Shown piece by piece: positions 17,772 through 27,169 of a stretch of 64,000 nucleotides of DNA. This DNA comes from Vibrio atlanticus. GTDB taxonomy: Bacteria > Pseudomonadota > Gammaproteobacteria > Enterobacterales > Vibrionaceae. The stretch is taken from the NCBI RefSeq assembly GCF_024347315.1, contig NZ_AP025461.1:992001-1056000 (forward strand), written 5' to 3'. The translations under genes and the position numbers were made by a program. A model generated the notes under the pieces. It worked only from the letters and a program-made list of their open reading frames with translations. It made no database searches and was not told where the DNA came from. How positions within the stretch are numbered: the stretch's first letter is position 1; each line of letters starts with the position of its first letter.

Positions 17772-20247
17772 CTCCTAGTCTGATCAAGTTGTCACTGCGC
17801 TCGCTGAGAGTAATGACGGCTGACTCTTGTCCTTTAGTGTCAAGAATCAGTTGATATTTCCCTGGCTTTAACCCAGATATCGCAAATATGCCACTCCGAT
17901 TGGTAAAGAAGTCAATCGGTAACTGTTTAGCTTCACCAAGGTAATGTGCTACACCAGCGACAAGTGAAATTGGATTGTTACTTTGACGGTCGTATAGCTT
18001 ACCAATCACGGTTAAGACAGCATCGGAACCAATTTGTAGTTGGAAGCCCCGCTTGTAATCAGGCTTAACCCAAAAAGCACCATCCCCCAAATCATATCCC
18101 GGTGGTAAGTTATCGACCTCATAACCGATGACTTGGCTATTATAAGCAACAAGATCAGGGACCATGGCACTGGCATCTCCGTTAAGGTAAACGCGTGCGT
18201 ACTCTCCATCTTTTGTTGGGTCTAATGCCACGTCATTCTCTGCGAGGCTTTCATGCTTGCTGACAATAGCGAATGCTTCTCGGACTGGTCTGCCGATCGT
18301 TACCGATGAACCTGCAAACGCAAGTGCACTGCTGATGGTCACGTCGGTACTGTGGTTTCTTGTGTCACCACTAATGTCGTCAAGTCGCGAGGCATGGGTG
18401 GCACTCAATTCGTAACGGTTTGCTGTATAGTTAATACCAGCGTCCATATCGGCGTCCGTTTCTTCATTCGTAATGACACTCGCAAAGCCAGATATCCCTC
18501 CGGTGTTACCTATATTATTCTGATAGCTGTAATCTAAGGCGGCTTCTCTTAGCTCTGTACTGTAACGACCGACGACACGAGTTTGTCGGCTAAGAGGCCA
18601 ACTTATGGTGAGCGTAGTGCTGATGTCATCGTCTTTACTTGCGTGATCTTGATAGCTAACACGGGCACTCCAAGTCGCGTGAGTATCAAACAGTCCGTCC
18701 GATAAACTCGGGCTAATTAGCCAATAGTCGTTCTCTTTATCTATTCCTGAACGGTAATTGACTGTCATGGCGGCACGTAATGATCGACTTAGATAAATCG
18801 AACCGAATGCAGAAGCATAATGAGTGGTTAAGTTGATGTCTTTGTCGGAGGCGTCAAACCCAGCAACACCAGTAAAATTGTTGCTCAGATACTCATAACT
18901 CACACTCAGTTGTGCAGCCAGTGTATTCTTACTGGAAAATTCCGCATCAAATGCAAATTTGTAAGCATCGCCAGTTCCAAATATAGGATGTTCGCTACGT
19001 GAAGCATTGAGTTCAGTGACTCCCCATCTAGAAGCGATGAGTGCGGTAGTACCATATTGGTATAAATCTTCACGGGTTTGAAAGTTGGTACCTAACGTTA
19101 ACCAAGGGTTAATACCCACATCAACATAACCATGGAAAATACGCTCATCGGTTAGGTATTCTAATTGTCCATTTTGGAGTTCAGAGGGTGCTCCGTACAT
19201 AATGCTATATTCAAACTCACCGCTATTGAGTAAGTCGTTACCAGTCGCAATAGAAAACTCGATACGCTCTTCGTTCCCAGAACGGTCGGTAATGACGAGT
19301 ACAATATCGTTACTGCCTTGCGCGAGAGGTATATCACTCAGGTTGTAGCTACCAGCGCCTAAAGTTAATCGTTGGACTGCAATTCCATCTATATAGACAT
19401 CGACATTCGAGGCTCTTTGAAGTGTGAATGATTGATTGGCTCGTGGTCGTGCATTTCTGGTTGGAATCAGTGTGAAATCTCGAGTTAAGCCAATACCAAG
19501 TATGTCGGTGCTGTCCTGAAAAGATTGGCCACTGTTGTACATATCGCCGAGCACAAGTCGTGTACCTTGCTGTGCAAAATCAATATTAAGACGAGTTCCT
19601 TCTCTCACATATTGTGATTTTTGTGATGAACCATTTTCTAAATAGGATTCATATTCAAAATTGAAAAAACCAATGTTAAGTGCCGAGTCGAATTGACTGC
19701 GATAAAGATCTTGCCTTGACGATTTTTGATCGACGTATTGGCTCCCATTGGCGGAAAGGGCCACGTTAACGTATCCGCTTAACAGACTTGGCTCAGCATA
19801 GTTATAAAAATCATCTGCGCCGTTCATCGAGAGTTGTTGGGTTAAGCTAAATTCTGGCGGAACCGTCACGATACATTCCAACGAAGAAAAGTCGAAATTA
19901 AGTCCCAGCCCTACGCTCTTAAAGTGGTGCTGCGACAGCATCTCATTGTCTGTCGTGTCATGGAGCTTACCAATACCTTCTTGAGTGACGACAGACGAAA
20001 GGAGAGACAGCGTACTTTCCTTTGGCAATAGAATTTCGTTGTTTGCGGTAATGATAATATCCGCTTCACCAAGTATGGTGTCACTTATTCTTAGTAAAGA
20101 GGTAAGTTGAATATCGCGTCCTGTCGGGTTCAATACCATTTCCTGACCCCAAGCTACAGGGCTTAAGGCGGTACAATAAAACAGTACTAATCCCAAGACA
20201 TAGAAAACTTGCCACATCTTGTGAGAGGTTTCAGTTTTCATATCCAT
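17755..20247 (-). CDS. Outer-membrane fimbrial usher
   Basis: Outer-membrane pore that assembles and secretes pilus subunits, 830 residues. After a signal peptide (VFYVLGLVLFYCTALSPVAWG) there is a short N-terminal domain, then the usher barrel: GTRLVLGDMYNSGQSFQD, ARPRANQSFTLQRASNVDVYIDGIAVQRLTLGAGSYNLSDIPLAQGSNDIVLVITDRSGNEERIEF is the characteristic plug-region block (given in part). The C-terminus (LVAGVAHYLGEAKQLPIDFFTNRSGIFAISGLKPGKYQLIL) resembles a regulatory carboxypeptidase-like beta-sandwich. It overlaps both flanking genes by 17 bp. Clade is uncertain; it is not the classical gamma/FimD type. Confidence 0.85.
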   Translation of the reverse strand: MDMKTETSHKMWQVFYVLGLVLFYCTALSPVAWGQEMVLNPTGRDIQLTSLLRISDTILGEADIIITANNEILLPKESTLSLLSSVVTQEGIGKLHDTTDNEMLSQHHFKSVGLGLNFDFSSLECIVTVPPEFSLTQQLSMNGADDFYNYAEPSLLSGYVNVALSANGSQYVDQKSSRQDLYRSQFDSALNIGFFNFEYESYLENGSSQKSQYVREGTRLNIDFAQQGTRLVLGDMYNSGQSFQDSTDILGIGLTRDFTLIPTRNARPRANQSFTLQRASNVDVYIDGIAVQRLTLGAGSYNLSDIPLAQGSNDIVLVITDRSGNEERIEFSIATGNDLLNSGEFEYSIMYGAPSELQNGQLEYLTDERIFHGYVDVGINPWLTLGTNFQTREDLYQYGTTALIASRWGVTELNASRSEHPIFGTGDAYKFAFDAEFSSKNTLAAQLSVSYEYLSNNFTGVAGFDASDKDINLTTHYASAFGSIYLSRSLRAAMTVNYRSGIDKENDYWLISPSLSDGLFDTHATWSARVSYQDHASKDDDISTTLTISWPLSRQTRVVGRYSTELREAALDYSYQNNIGNTGGISGFASVITNEETDADMDAGINYTANRYELSATHASRLDDISGDTRNHSTDVTISSALAFAGSSVTIGRPVREAFAIVSKHESLAENDVALDPTKDGEYARVYLNGDASAMVPDLVAYNSQVIGYEVDNLPPGYDLGDGAFWVKPDYKRGFQLQIGSDAVLTVIGKLYDRQSNNPISLVAGVAHYLGEAKQLPIDFFTNRSGIFAISGLKPGKYQLILDTKGQESAVITLSERSDNLIRLGDVYVD

Positions 20248-20917
20248 GATAAGTGCCTACTGGTAAGTAATTTAAAGAAGAAGGCAAAGTAATAGTCGAG
20301 CGTGGTGGAATAAATTGTTCACCTAAAGCCTCATGTACCTTTTGGTTCTGAGATTCGAGCCCCTTAAAATGAAGTAACGATGTATAGGTAAATCGCGACC
20401 CTGAATTAGTGAGTGTTAGTTTTCCTTGTTCATCTATATGTAAGTTCACGTCAGGCACTAAAGAGGATGAGTGAATGTGCAGCAACGCATTATAGTGAAC
20501 TTGTAAATTGATACCGGTTGTTAAACCGATGGGTTTATCTATTCTCGCGTTGTTCTGGCCAATATTCACGGTACTGAAACGAACAAAGTAACTTTGGGAA
20601 GTTTCGAGTGAGCGGTTTCCCAACCATTGTATACGGAATACTTGACGCTCACCGGGTGCCAACATAGCGGCAGGTGGAAACACAAACATCACCTCACTCG
20701 ATAGATCTGATGTCTGGAACGTGCCATCAGGTAAGAATTTCAAACGACGAACGTTAGCTTCAAGTGGGAGATCCCGCGTTGAGTTGTTAGTCACAACCAG
20801 TTGCGATGTTGCCCTGTGATCGGTATTGAGTTCAATGACGGTTGGAAACAGTGTTATGCCAAACGCTTGTGCACACAGAAAACAAGAAATGAACCCACCC
20901 AAAATATAACGTCTCAT
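20231..20917 (-). CDS. Periplasmic pilus chaperone (second of two)
   Basis: Immunoglobulin-like chaperone that caps pilin subunits in the periplasm, 228 residues. After a signal peptide (ILGGFISCFLCAQAFG) come the paired beta strands of the PapD-like N-domain: TVIELNTDHRATSQLVVTNNS and VFPPAAMLAPGERQVFRIQWLG (the conserved G1-type region), then a C-domain. It starts three bases after the stop of the first chaperone and overlaps the usher gene by 17 bp. Having two chaperones in one operon suggests each serves a different subunit. Confidence 0.8.
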   Translation of the reverse strand: MRRYILGGFISCFLCAQAFGITLFPTVIELNTDHRATSQLVVTNNSTRDLPLEANVRRLKFLPDGTFQTSDLSSEVMFVFPPAAMLAPGERQVFRIQWLGNRSLETSQSYFVRFSTVNIGQNNARIDKPIGLTTGINLQVHYNALLHIHSSSLVPDVNLHIDEQGKLTLTNSGSRFTYTSLLHFKGLESQNQKVHEALGEQFIPPRSTITLPSSLNYLPVGTYHGYEN

Positions 20918-20919
20918 TG

Positions 20920-21645
20920 CTACTGATCCTGCTCGATTTCAATCGATAGCGTGTCTACATTGTAATTTTCAAGTGGCTGCATTTCGAAAAAACGAGTGGA
21001 ATAGGGAAGAACTAAAGTTCCTGGAATACGTTTGGCTATTTCTACGCCTTTTAAATAGGTTGATTTTGTGCCGTCAGAAATTTTCCATGTCGTATTGGTT
21101 AACCGACCATAACTATTACCGCTGTTCAGTACTTCAAGGACCCATTTGTTATTCTTGTCATTTGGTTCGATACTTTTAATTTCTAGTTGAGAGGCTGTGT
21201 TCTGAGGTCGCACGTTGATAAGCGTATTAAACTGAAGTAACAGACTCACTTGCCCTTGGTTGCTGCTTGCTCTTTGGACTTTCACTTGCTTGACAGCAAT
21301 ACGAAAAGCTTTTGACTCTGTAATAGACGGATCGCCTAAATATCGGACCATAATAGATTGCGAACGCCCAGGCTCTATAATTGCAGTTACTGGAATCACT
21401 AATAGCTCGTCATCTGCAGGCGTCGTGGTCTCTTTTCCGTATTCATTCATAGTCATAAATACTGGAGTCAGTTCCACTGTGAGTGGTTCGGTAGACGAAT
21501 TCTCAACCCTCATCGTCATTTGAGCTCTTTTACCAAGTGGTGTCATCTCCATAGACATCGGCTCTACTTTGAACGCATGAGCTGACAAACAAGTGAGTGA
21601 CAACAATAAGAGAACAGTCCATTTATGCATGATCCATTTATACAT
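20920..21645 (-). CDS. Periplasmic pilus chaperone (first of two)
   Basis: PapD-like chaperone of 241 residues. Signal KWTVLLLLSLTCLSAHA is followed by FKVEPMSMEMTPLGKRAQMTMRVENSSTEPLTVELTP (first strands, given in part), VIPVTAIIEPGRSQSIMVRYLG (chaperone signature) and a C-domain ending in SIEIEQDQ. The ATG at 21645 (MYKWIM) has GGAG eight bases upstream; an earlier TTG is not used. It lies between the major pilin and the second chaperone. Confidence 0.8.
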   Translation of the reverse strand: MYKWIMHKWTVLLLLSLTCLSAHAFKVEPMSMEMTPLGKRAQMTMRVENSSTEPLTVELTPVFMTMNEYGKETTTPADDELLVIPVTAIIEPGRSQSIMVRYLGDPSITESKAFRIAVKQVKVQRASSNQGQVSLLLQFNTLINVRPQNTASQLEIKSIEPNDKNNKWVLEVLNSGNSYGRLTNTTWKISDGTKSTYLKGVEIAKRIPGTLVLPYSTRFFEMQPLENYNVDTLSIEIEQDQ

Positions 21646-21760
21646 CGCGATGAGCTCCAAATTAAACTAGAGTCGGTAATACAACTGAGGTTAAGTTTTA
21701 ATACCACTAAGGCTTAGATGAAGTCGGAGGCCAAATAATAGCCCCCGACTTATTTAACCT

Positions 21761-22258
21761 CTAATTTGAGGTGATATTTACGGTTAATGTATCTGAATAA
21801 CCACCTGCCCATGGGGAGGTTTCTGTTGTCACAATATCAATGGACGCGGCAACACCAGTCGCCAATACTCCAGAACCACCATAAGAGTTACTGACTGAAA
21901 CGTCATTTTGACCTGGGCCACCTGGTGCATTGAGCGTGAAAGGTGCTAAGCCTGAAGGGTTAAATGTTGCATCGTAGGTAAGAGCGTAGTCTTCGCTATC
22001 ATCGGACTCTAGACCACCCTCAGCACTCGTCAGTGTCACAGTTGCACCATCGACGTCATTACACTTCATGTTAAGGCCACTAACAGAAAGATTTTGAATT
22101 TGAGATACGTTACCGAAGTCCATCAGTTGTGTTGAAAGACCAGTAACTTCACATACAGGTGAAACAAAACCAACTAACTGGACATCACCAGGAGCGGCTT
22201 GAACTTGAGCACCAAAAATAGCAGTGACTGTTGCTGCGTAGAGTGTTAGCTTTTTCAT
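21761..22258 (-). CDS. Major fimbrial subunit (spore-coat-U-like pilin)
   Basis: Secreted pilin of 165 residues, the probable main building block of the fibre. MKKLTLYAATVTAIFGAQVQA is a clear signal peptide. The mature chain has a Cys pair (CEVTGL and MKCND, ~36 and ~65) and the terminal strand GGYSDTLTVNITSN typical of spore-coat-U/sigma-type fimbrial subunits. It is acidic and glycine-rich. The gene is preceded by AAGGAA; 100 bp separates it from the first chaperone, a usual place for a differential-expression element. Confidence 0.75.
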   Translation of the reverse strand: MKKLTLYAATVTAIFGAQVQAAPGDVQLVGFVSPVCEVTGLSTQLMDFGNVSQIQNLSVSGLNMKCNDVDGATVTLTSAEGGLESDDSEDYALTYDATFNPSGLAPFTLNAPGGPGQNDVSVSNSYGGSGVLATGVAASIDIVTTETSPWAGGYSDTLTVNITSN

Positions 22259-22335
22259 TAGAAATTCCTTTATCTTAAATGATTGGCTCGAATACTGCTG
22301 AGCGTATTTTGTTCTGCAGATACATTGCAGAGTTT

Positions 22336-22845
22336 TTACTTGGTCACGCTATGAATCGAAGGGTAAACTTCGATTTCAATAACGTCTTGATAATAACCCG
22401 CGAAACGCAAGCTATTTTCGAGTGCTACCCTAAGGCTCCCCTGTTGAGAGAAAGGAATAACACCAGAACTGTTTATCATTACTGGTGAAGTAAGTTGGCT
22501 GCTGTGCCTACTTTCATAAAGACGAAGCTCGTCTATTTGTAATGACAGATTATAAGTTTCAATAATATCAACCCCTTGGTGCTGATATTTTAAGCCTCCA
22601 TATTTTGAATTAATCGTTATACCCAACGGACGGTTACAATACATATTAAAAGGCAATAGTTGGACATCACGGTGTTCCGTAAACTTCATGACATTGCCAG
22701 AAAAGAAATTTATTTCGCATCGATCTTTGATCTGGCCGTTAATTCCTAACGTTAAGGTGTTAGCACTGGTGTAGAATGAAAGTGACAAACTAAAAATTAA
22801 CGTTGAGACGATGAAGTTGTGAATAATTACGAATGCTCTAATCAT
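22336..22845 (-). CDS. Minor fimbrial subunit, first gene of the chaperone-usher operon
   Basis: Secreted protein of 169 residues related to spore-coat-U-like pilins. The signal peptide is IHNFIVSTLIFSLSLSFYTSA; a Cys pair (DRCEINF and MYCNRPLG) and the closing YYQDVIEIEVYPS strand parallel the major pilin. The ATG at 22845 is chosen because GAGAGG stands seven bases away; two ATG codons further upstream in frame are less well placed. It is the promoter-proximal gene of the six-gene pilus operon, so it may nucleate or terminate the fibre. Confidence 0.65.
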   Translation of the reverse strand: MIRAFVIIHNFIVSTLIFSLSLSFYTSANTLTLGINGQIKDRCEINFFSGNVMKFTEHRDVQLLPFNMYCNRPLGITINSKYGGLKYQHQGVDIIETYNLSLQIDELRLYESRHSSQLTSPVMINSSGVIPFSQQGSLRVALENSLRFAGYYQDVIEIEVYPSIHSVTK

Positions 22846-23654
22846 CATTTCACCTCTCATTGATAGAATGTAACCTGTTGCTTAACTTTCAAAACTATAA
22901 GTGCTTTAAAAAATGGTGAAGTAGTAAAAAAAGTTTATTATTTAGACGAAGTATGAGTTTTAGTATGAGTTTAAGGTAAGGTATAGAGAGTGCATTTTTA
23001 GATAATAATTTTGTTTTCAATTAGATAGGCAGATTTTGACCCACAGTTAAATTTACGAGTGAATTTTTCTTAATTGATAAAATTAGAACTATGGTCTACG
23101 GCGTGATTTTTGGTAAATTTTTCGATGGATTATTCTTCCAGGAATATTTTATTTTTAGTTTTATTCACTGGCTTATAATTTTAATATGACGATTTTTAAT
23201 TGTAATAGTGAACAGTGGCTATCTATATTGGTTGGTAATTTTCTATTTAAATTAGCCTATTACGATGTTTTTTTAGAGTTGATGTGTTTTATTTGTTAAA
23301 TACCGTACGCGTGGTAAATAAAAATGAAATTATTACTGTTAAATTATTTGATTTTATTGGGCACGAAAAATTTAATCTCACAAATGAAAATCGAAATTTA
23401 ACGAAAATTGAATGCTTAAACGCAGGTTTAATACATAGAGGGTATTCACATAGGCCAAAACAAGATTGCGTTCTGTTGCAGTTAATATAGTGGAGTCTAT
23501 TAGGCAGATTACTCTGTATAGGTATAGGTATAGGTATAGGTATAGGTGAGTTGGCTATTTTTCTGTGGAAGAGGTGAATGATTTTTTTTGAAAGACTAAA
23601 GCTTCGTAAGGGAAGCTCTAGTCTTAACTGCTTTAATGCGAATCTTGTTCAGCG
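22846..23654. other. A/T-rich intergenic region upstream of the pilus operon
   Basis: About 800 bp, much more A/T-rich than its surroundings. It should contain the pilus promoter and is a good candidate for H-NS-type silencing. A 68-codon frame from a GTG at 23284 to 23490 has no ribosome site or recognisable family and is not called. A 6-bp tandem repeat of GGTATA lies at 23515-23544, and a stem AGACTA.AGCTTC / GAAGCT.TAGTCT at about 23592-23625 flanks the threonine aldolase end. Confidence 0.45.
23515..23544. repeat. 6-bp tandem repeat, GGTATA
   Basis: Four perfect GGTATA copies (23521-23544) preceded by one degenerate copy TGTATA. Non-coding. Confidence 0.85.
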
Positions 23655-24659
23655 TTAAAGCGCATTTTCCAACTTAGTTAGGAAAGTCGCGATGTCTTTT
23701 GAACTGATATCTCTATGAGTAACAAAACGTACAGGGTTACCTGGTGACATAATAATGCCTTCCTCTCCTAACTCCCGTGCGATACGGTTAATATCAACCG
23801 ACTGATCTAACTTCGCAAACACAATATTAGTCTGAATGAAATCAGGGTTAACAGAGAAACCTTCTAACTTGCTTAGACCAATCGCTAGGTTTTTTGCGTT
23901 TTCATGGTCTACTTTAAGTTGAGCCACGTTCTCCGTGAGCGCCATTTTACCTGCTGCAGCAAGAATACCAGCCTGACGCATACCACCACCGACCATTTTA
24001 CGCAGTCGACGAGCTTTAGCGATGTACGCTTTGCTACCAAGAAGTAGAGAGCCAATTGGAGCACCTAAACCTTTTGATAAACAAATTGTCATCGAATCGA
24101 AGTGTTGTGCGATCTCTTTAATGTGAACATCTAGTGCAGTCGCCGCATTATAGACACGCGCGCCATCTAGGTGCATTTGTAGGCCGTGTTGGTTTACGAA
24201 CTCACGCGCGTCCGCTAGGTAAGAGATTGGCAGCACCTTACCATTGATTGTGTTTTCTAAACTAAGAAGCTTAGTACGAGCAAAGTGGCTGTCGTCTGGC
24301 TTAATCGCAGCAGCAAGCTTTTTAAAATCTAACGTGCCGTCAGGGTTGTTCTCGATTGGCTGAGGTTGAATTGAGCCAAGCACTGCAGCGCCGCCAGCTT
24401 CGTATTTGTAGTTGTGCGCCTGTTGGCCACAAAGGTATTCGTCACCACGCTCACAGTGCGCCATTAAACCCAGTAGGTTGGCTTGTGTGCCGGAAGAAGT
24501 GAACATAGCCGCTTCAAAACCGGTTTCATTTGCAGCCCATTGTTCCAGTTCGTTGACGGTTGGGTCATCGCCATATACATCATCGCCTACTTCTGCATTT
24601 GCCATTACATCACGCATAGCTTGCGAAGGTTTAGTTACGGTGTCAGAACGAAAGTCCAT
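23655..24659 (-). CDS. ltaE: Low-specificity L-threonine aldolase
   Basis: Pyridoxal-phosphate enzyme that splits L-threonine and allo-threonine to glycine and acetaldehyde. The 334 residues include MDFRSDTVTKPSQAM at the start, GDDVYGDDPTVNELE, FTSSGTQANLLG (cofactor phosphate site), MHLDGARVYNAA, and CLSKGLGAPIGSLLLG, whose Lys binds PLP. Length is the family norm. It lies upstream of nothing in its direction and follows the Nudix gene by 40 bp, perhaps in one transcript. Confidence 0.93.
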   Translation of the reverse strand: MDFRSDTVTKPSQAMRDVMANAEVGDDVYGDDPTVNELEQWAANETGFEAAMFTSSGTQANLLGLMAHCERGDEYLCGQQAHNYKYEAGGAAVLGSIQPQPIENNPDGTLDFKKLAAAIKPDDSHFARTKLLSLENTINGKVLPISYLADAREFVNQHGLQMHLDGARVYNAATALDVHIKEIAQHFDSMTICLSKGLGAPIGSLLLGSKAYIAKARRLRKMVGGGMRQAGILAAAGKMALTENVAQLKVDHENAKNLAIGLSKLEGFSVNPDFIQTNIVFAKLDQSVDINRIARELGEEGIIMSPGNPVRFVTHRDISSKDIATFLTKLENAL

Positions 24660-24698
24660 GTTTATCTCCTAGAGTACTTTAGGTAGTCATATAATTGG

Positions 24699-25214
24699 CT
24701 ATAGATGGCCACATAGTTGGGCTTTGCTTAAACAAGCGATGGTTTTGGTATCGGTAATTTGATCGTTGCGAATTTTATGTTGCAGTTCTTCCAAGCTAAG
24801 TTCGATAACCTCTATTACTTCATCTTCATCACATTCAAAGCGGGTAGTAAGGCTTAAGTCTTTTGCGATGAACAAGTGTTGGATCTCATCACAGAAGCCA
24901 GCTAAAGGGGTAACTTGTCCTAAGCTCTGGAAATAAGTTGCACTGTAACCCGTTTCTTCTTCGAGTTCGCGTTGTGCACATTGAAGAGGTGTCTCATTAA
25001 TTTCCATCGTGCCAGCGGGGAGTTCCAAAAGCCACTTCTTAAGAGAAGGACGAAACTGGTTAATGAGGATGATTTTTCCAGACGAAGTGATAGGAAGAAT
25101 AACGGCCGCGCCGGGGTGGTTTATTGTTGTATGTTTTACCACGACGTTCGTAGGGAGCGTCACGTTCTCTTCTATAAGAGAAATACTTTTCCATTGATGG
25201 ATAACTTTACTCAT
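24699..25214 (-). CDS. Nudix hydrolase (ADP-ribose pyrophosphatase-like)
   Basis: Hydrolyses nucleoside-diphosphate derivatives, most likely ADP-ribose or similar. In 171 residues the Nudix box is complete: G-x5-E-x7-REL-EEETGY in the stretch around GTMEINETPLQCAQREL. PGAAVILPIT precedes it and a glutamate-rich region, RFECDEDEVIEVIE, follows. The ATG at 25214 (MSKVIHQWKSI) is the family-like start; a longer version from 25271 is possible but has no ribosome site. It is 40 bp upstream of ltaE and probably cotranscribed. Confidence 0.85.
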   Translation of the reverse strand: MSKVIHQWKSISLIEENVTLPTNVVVKHTTINHPGAAVILPITSSGKIILINQFRPSLKKWLLELPAGTMEINETPLQCAQRELEEETGYSATYFQSLGQVTPLAGFCDEIQHLFIAKDLSLTTRFECDEDEVIEVIELSLEELQHKIRNDQITDTKTIACLSKAQLCGHL

Positions 25215-25501
25215 GCAGTCTGGCCACTTTCCTTGCCAATTTTTCGGATAACTGAAGACGTGCACCACCATAACGTCTATGGTGTCGAAAATAAAAGAAA
25301 AATTAGGCTTAGCAATAGATTTAGTTTCACACCATTCGTGATGTTATTCTCATAATTGGAATCTATGATTGCGCGAAAATTGCAGCTTAACCATCTGATA
25401 TAAAGGCAACTCAATAATAAAAGATACTTGTAACAAAGTGCTAACAAATGTATAAAAACGTATCTACACTCTCAACTGTTCAAAGATTTTCGGAGTAACG
25501 C
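25215..25501. other. Divergent promoter region between the Nudix gene and ravA
   Basis: 287 bp with no gene. It should hold the promoters of both directions; a Shine-Dalgarno CGGAG lies six bases ahead of the ravA start. No regulator box was recognised. Confidence 0.4.
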
Positions 25502-27157
25502 ATGAACCCTTCTATTTCCTCACATGCTGACAAGGCGCTACTCTCTGAAAGAATCAATAAATTAGCGCATGCTCTCTCTGATGGCGTTTATGAAAGAGAA
25601 GACACCATTAAGCTTTGTTTACTGGCGGCTCTGGCTGGCGAAAGTGTGTTCCTATTGGGCCCTCCGGGGATCGCAAAAAGCCTTATCGCTAAACGTCTCA
25701 TCCAGGCTTTTGACAACAGTAGCTACTTCGAATATTTGATGACACGTTTCTCTACTCCTGAGGAAGTGTTCGGCCCACTAAGCATTCAAGAATTAAAAGA
25801 CAACGGTCGTTACGTAAGGCTGACCGAAGGCTACCTACCAACCGCGCAAGTTGTATTCCTTGATGAGATCTGGAAAGCAGGCCCTGCCATTCTCAATACG
25901 TTACTGACTGTGGTTAACGAAAAGACATTTAAAAACGGCGCAGACATTGAGCGCGTGCCGATGCGCTTGTTGGTTTCAGCGTCTAATGAACTTCCTGACG
26001 AAGACAGTGGACTAGAAGCACTTTATGACCGAATGTTAGTTCGCGTGTTCGTCAACCGTATTCAAAACAAACAAAACTTCAAATCGATGCTAACGACAGG
26101 TACTTCTCAAGAAGCTGTCATTCCCAAAGGGTTAGCGATTACAGACATTGAATATCATCAATGGCAGAAAGAACTCGATAATCTGGAGTTGACGGATAAT
26201 TCGTTTAACAAGTTATTTGAGCTAAAAACCATGCTTGAAGACACGGTTAAGAAGCAAGGCTCAGCATCCGAGTCGGATTTGTATGTTTCGGACAGACGCT
26301 GGAAGAAAGCGGTCAAACTATTGAAAGCGAGCGCATTCTTCAGTGGTCGTGATAGCGTTAACCCGCTGGATATCATGCTTTTACAGGATTGCTTGTGGCA
26401 TAGCCCTGAATCTCGCGATGTGGTTCGTAGCGTTGTAAAAGATTTTGCGTTGAACCGAGCGTTTGATCAGCAAGAGTCTAAATCTCAAATCGAAATGTCT
26501 CGTGAAGAGCTAGAAGAGATTCAAGATGATGTTGAATCGACTCTCTCGGTGTCGCTCTCTGTGGAGTCAACCAGTGGCTTACGACGTAAAGACGTTTATC
26601 AACATGATATCAAGAACGCGAAAATGTACAGCGTCGGTAGCGCATACAATCTTATTAAATTGGTTATGCTGCAAAGCAATATGTCGGTGTCTGAATCTGA
26701 GAAAGGCGATAGTCGTTGGGTGTATGTAGCCAAAGATGATTTTGACCGCGTTTTAAAAGAAGGTCATGGCGACATTTATGGTTACGTAAACGAAAACAAA
26801 AATCTATGCCGCTTAAAGCTCGACTTGGATGCATCGAATCAATTAGTGATCAAAGATATTGCTAATCGTTCTGTATTGGTGAGTGTGGTGACTACTGACG
26901 GTTTAGATCAAGAACTGTATAACAAGTGGTTGAACGGCGCTGAGAAAGCCCTAGAACAGTTAACTGCAGCTGAATTCAAGTTAAAAAGAGTACGCACTGA
27001 ATTCCATGACGCATTACCGCATAACTATATTGACCCTGATTTACCGAAAGCGATGGAATCAAGCTTACAGGCGGTAACACAAGAGCTTGAAACGACAAAA
27101 GTGAAGAGTAGCAAGATCGCGCAACGCATTAAGTTCATGAGTCAGTACTTTGAGTAA
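25502..27157 (+). CDS. ravA: MoxR-family AAA+ ATPase RavA
   Basis: AAA+ ATPase that in E. coli forms a cage with lysine decarboxylase LdcI and works with ViaA on respiratory complexes. In 551 residues: Walker [15 protein letters not shown], Walker [11 protein letters not shown], sensor [10 protein letters not shown], then [19 protein letters not shown] and a C-terminal LARA-type region with coiled coil ([19 protein letters not shown]). It is about 50 residues longer than the E. coli protein. viaA follows after 12 bp. The start ATG has CGGAG ahead. Confidence 0.92.
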   Translation: MNPSISSHADKALLSERINKLAHALSDGVYEREDTIKLCLLAALAGESVFLLGPPGIAKSLIAKRLIQAFDNSSYFEYLMTRFSTPEEVFGPLSIQELKDNGRYVRLTEGYLPTAQVVFLDEIWKAGPAILNTLLTVVNEKTFKNGADIERVPMRLLVSASNELPDEDSGLEALYDRMLVRVFVNRIQNKQNFKSMLTTGTSQEAVIPKGLAITDIEYHQWQKELDNLELTDNSFNKLFELKTMLEDTVKKQGSASESDLYVSDRRWKKAVKLLKASAFFSGRDSVNPLDIMLLQDCLWHSPESRDVVRSVVKDFALNRAFDQQESKSQIEMSREELEEIQDDVESTLSVSLSVESTSGLRRKDVYQHDIKNAKMYSVGSAYNLIKLVMLQSNMSVSESEKGDSRWVYVAKDDFDRVLKEGHGDIYGYVNENKNLCRLKLDLDASNQLVIKDIANRSVLVSVVTTDGLDQELYNKWLNGAEKALEQLTAAEFKLKRVRTEFHDALPHNYIDPDLPKAMESSLQAVTQELETTKVKSSKIAQRIKFMSQYFE

Positions 27158-27169
27158 GAGGGGGAGCAT

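Noticed and set aside
23284..23490. GTG-started 68-codon frame in the A/T-rich region
   Set aside because: Poor start context, low-complexity composition, no family.
23592..23625. ltaE terminator
   Set aside because: The stem is good but the T-run is on the wrong side for the minus-strand gene.
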